From an uncultured Ferrimonas sp. (GTDB lineage Bacteria > Pseudomonadota > Gammaproteobacteria > Enterobacterales > Shewanellaceae), in assembly GCF_947489035.1 (NCBI RefSeq), contig NZ_CANLCI010000028.1:1-59904 (forward strand): a DNA stretch of 59,904 bases, read 5' to 3'. A model generated the notes under the pieces. It did no database searches, was not told where the DNA came from, and saw nothing but the letters and a program-made list of their open reading frames with translations. The position numbers were made by a program, and so were the translations under genes. This document shows, piece by piece, positions 58,227 through 59,904 of the stretch (positions are counted from its first letter, which is position 1; every line of letters starts with the position of its first letter).

Positions 58227-59651
58227 ATGAGCCAACAACAGCAAGCGCCAAAAGCTGCAGGAACGCAGCGGATCAAAGTTAAAACCGTCGACGTCGGTGA
58301 AGTCGATCGCTTTAACCCAAGCAACCGCATCTATGTGCGCAAAACTGACGGCTTATGGACGCAGCTGCGTCGGCGCATGGGCTGGATCATGATGGTCCTG
58401 TTCTTAGCCTTGCCGTGGCTCCGCTGGGACGACCGCCAAGCGGTGTTGTTTGATCTTGGTGAGCGCAAATTTCACGTGTTTGCCCTAACCATCTGGCCAC
58501 AAGATCTTATCCTGCTGGCGTTCCTATTGATGATGGCGGCGTTCGCCCTGTTCTTTGTCACCACCTTCCTCGGCCGAGTCTGGTGTGGTTATATGTGCCC
58601 ACAGTCGGTCTGGACCTTCATCTTTATCTGGTTTGAAGAGAAGATCGAAGGGGCGCGCAATAAACGGATGAAATTGGATAAAGCCCCGTGGAGCTGGGAT
58701 AAACTGTGGCGTAAAACCGCCAAGCACAGCGCCTGGGTTGCCGTCGCCCTATTCACCTCGCTCACCTTCCTGTCTTACTTTAACAGTGCCCCAAGCCTGT
58801 ATGCCGACTTCTTCAGTGGCAACGCCAGCTTCAGTGTTTACTTCTGGGGAACCTTCTTTGCCGCCGCAACCTACGGCAACGCCGGTTGGATGCGCGAAAT
58901 CATGTGTATCCACATGTGCCCTTACGCTCGCTTCCAAGCGGTGATGTTTGACAGTGACACCTTCATAGTTGGTTACGACACCAAGCGCGGCGAAACACGT
59001 GGGCCCCGTGGTCGCAAGCAAGATCATAAAGCGATGGGGCTGGGAGACTGCATCGACTGCAACCTGTGTGTTCAAGTGTGTCCAACGGGCATCGACATTC
59101 GTAACGGCCTGCAATACGAGTGCATCAACTGCGGTGCCTGTATTGATGCTTGTGACGAAGTGATGACCAAGATGAACTACTCGAAAGGGTTGATCAGCTA
59201 CACCACGGAACGCAATCTCAACGGCGGTAGCAGCAACGTTGCTCGACCAAAGCTGATTGGTTATGGCGCGGCCTTCGGGGCTATCTTGGTGGCCTTCTTC
59301 TATATGCTCGTCAGCCTGTCCCCGCTGCAGCTGGATGTATTGCGTGATCGCAACAGCCTCTATCGGCACAACTCCGCTGGCCAATTAGAAAACGTCTACA
59401 CTCTGAAGCTGATTAATAAGAGTGAACAACAACAGGTGTTCGATCTCTCATTGGCTAACTTAGAAGGCCATCAATGGATCGGGCCGCAACAAGTGCAGAT
59501 GCAAGGGGGCGAAGTGGTGAGCCTACCAATCAGCATCGCCATTGAACCCGGCGAACTCAAGCGAGCGGTCGTTACTGTTACCTTTACACTAAAAAATCAG
59601 CAAACCGGCGCCAGCGTCGAGCAAGAGTCGCGCTTCTTTGGCGAGCTTTAA
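58227..59651 (+). CDS. ccoG: cytochrome oxidase assembly protein CcoG
   Basis: CcoG (RdxA/FixG-like) is a membrane ferredoxin of the cbb3 oxidase copper-handling pathway. The 474-residue protein has hydrophobic helices at about 50-70, 88-120 and 168-190, then FLGRVWCGYMCPQSVWTFIF and MCIHMCPYARFQAV. Two [4Fe-4S] motifs are seen from about 274 (CIDCNLCVQVCP and CINCGACIDACD), followed by another helix (about 345-365) and a C-terminal Ig-like domain. No ccoNOPQ or ccoHIS genes lie in the window. Confidence 0.94.
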   Translation: MSQQQQAPKAAGTQRIKVKTVDVGEVDRFNPSNRIYVRKTDGLWTQLRRRMGWIMMVLFLALPWLRWDDRQAVLFDLGERKFHVFALTIWPQDLILLAFLLMMAAFALFFVTTFLGRVWCGYMCPQSVWTFIFIWFEEKIEGARNKRMKLDKAPWSWDKLWRKTAKHSAWVAVALFTSLTFLSYFNSAPSLYADFFSGNASFSVYFWGTFFAAATYGNAGWMREIMCIHMCPYARFQAVMFDSDTFIVGYDTKRGETRGPRGRKQDHKAMGLGDCIDCNLCVQVCPTGIDIRNGLQYECINCGACIDACDEVMTKMNYSKGLISYTTERNLNGGSSNVARPKLIGYGAAFGAILVAFFYMLVSLSPLQLDVLRDRNSLYRHNSAGQLENVYTLKLINKSEQQQVFDLSLANLEGHQWIGPQQVQMQGGEVVSLPISIAIEPGELKRAVVTVTFTLKNQQTGASVEQESRFFGEL

Positions 59652-59722
59652 CCCAATTTGAGCAACAAAAGCTCAGATTGAGCAAAAGCCAAACAGTCAG
59701 TAAGAAAGTCGCATTATAGGGG

Positions 59723-59750
59723 TTGCTAGACGCCAATAACTCCCTATAAT
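59723..59750 (+). promoter_or_regulatory. outward promoter 1, probable rRNA operon
   Basis: TTGCTA (59723-59728), a 16-base spacer and TATAAT (59745-59750), then a GCGC discriminator. It has the same spacing and downstream sequence as the left-edge promoter and points out of the window to the right. Confidence 0.6.
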
Positions 59751-59771
59751 GCGCTTCCTGTCGACGGGGCA
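59744..59771. repeat. 28-bp inverted repeat, right copy
   Basis: Exact reverse complement of 49-76. After this block the two leaders diverge. Confidence 0.8.
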
Positions 59772-59836
59772 CAGCGGCTTACTGAGTAAGGCACTGAGCA
59801 ACAAATCGACACTCGGAAATAACCTTGAAAAGGGGC

Positions 59837-59864
59837 TTGACGAGAAAAGAGGAAAGCGTATTAT
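59837..59864 (+). promoter_or_regulatory. outward promoter 2, probable rRNA operon
   Basis: TTGACG (59837-59842), a 16-base spacer and TATTAT (59859-59864), then a C/G-rich discriminator of the stringent type. The leader has a perfect GCTTCG-GCAA-CGAAGC hairpin at 59874-59889. The transcribed gene is outside the window. Confidence 0.6.
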
Positions 59865-59904
59865 ACGCACCTCGCTTCGGCAACGAAGCAACGCTCGCAA
59901 GAGC

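Noticed and set aside
58470..58485. TTTCACGTG in ccoG
   Set aside because: The right half does not fit parS (TTTGC instead of AAACA).

Overview
The window looks like the origin-proximal part of a gammaproteobacterial chromosome, most like Shewanella/Ferrimonas-type Alteromonadales. This rests on gene order and protein similarity recalled from known families; no database search was run. Nearly all genes are core housekeeping genes. I see no prophage, CRISPR array or intact transposase gene.

Layout. Positions 1-180 and 59660-59904 carry outward-facing rRNA-type promoters that share a 28-bp inverted sequence, so the window seems to lie between two divergent rRNA-type operons. Positions 187-7326 hold yrdA, then the leftward genes yrdB, aroE, hemF, tsaC, purE, yrdD, smg, dprA and a LysM protein. 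Positions 7463-11640 hold rightward def-fmt-rsmB-trkA. Next come a secreted protein of unknown function, a HemG-like flavodoxin, a HlyU/SqrR-type ArsR regulator, and leftward pepQ-yigZ-trkH-hemG. fadBA diverges from pepQ and has a perfect CRP site and a palindrome in its promoter. Then follow tusA, a large exported propeller/amidohydrolase fusion, tag, and glyQS.

The replication block covers 29402-45018: leftward dnaA-dnaN-recF-gyrB; rightward rpmH-rnpA-yidD-yidC, mnmE, mioC; oriC at about 40.2-40.6 kb; then mnmG, rsmG, parA, parB. Four parS-like sites lie at 23.5-31.9 kb. The dnaA upstream region is a second dense cluster of GATC and DnaA boxes. Positions 45734-52650 hold the full atpIBEFHAGDC operon. 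A DMT permease, glmU, a DeoR-family regulator with repeated operator-like sites, glmS and ccoG complete the window.

The main non-housekeeping finding is a 619-bp element (28571-29189). It has imperfect 23-bp terminal inverted repeats and a perfect 8-bp target duplication, and it is inserted in the T-tract of the glyS terminator. The next most interesting point is the pair of HemG-type flavodoxins on either side of a regulator with the two-cysteine spacing of persulfide sensors. Other points are the fadBA and DeoR/glmS control regions and a 17-bp tandem duplication across the tusA stop codon.
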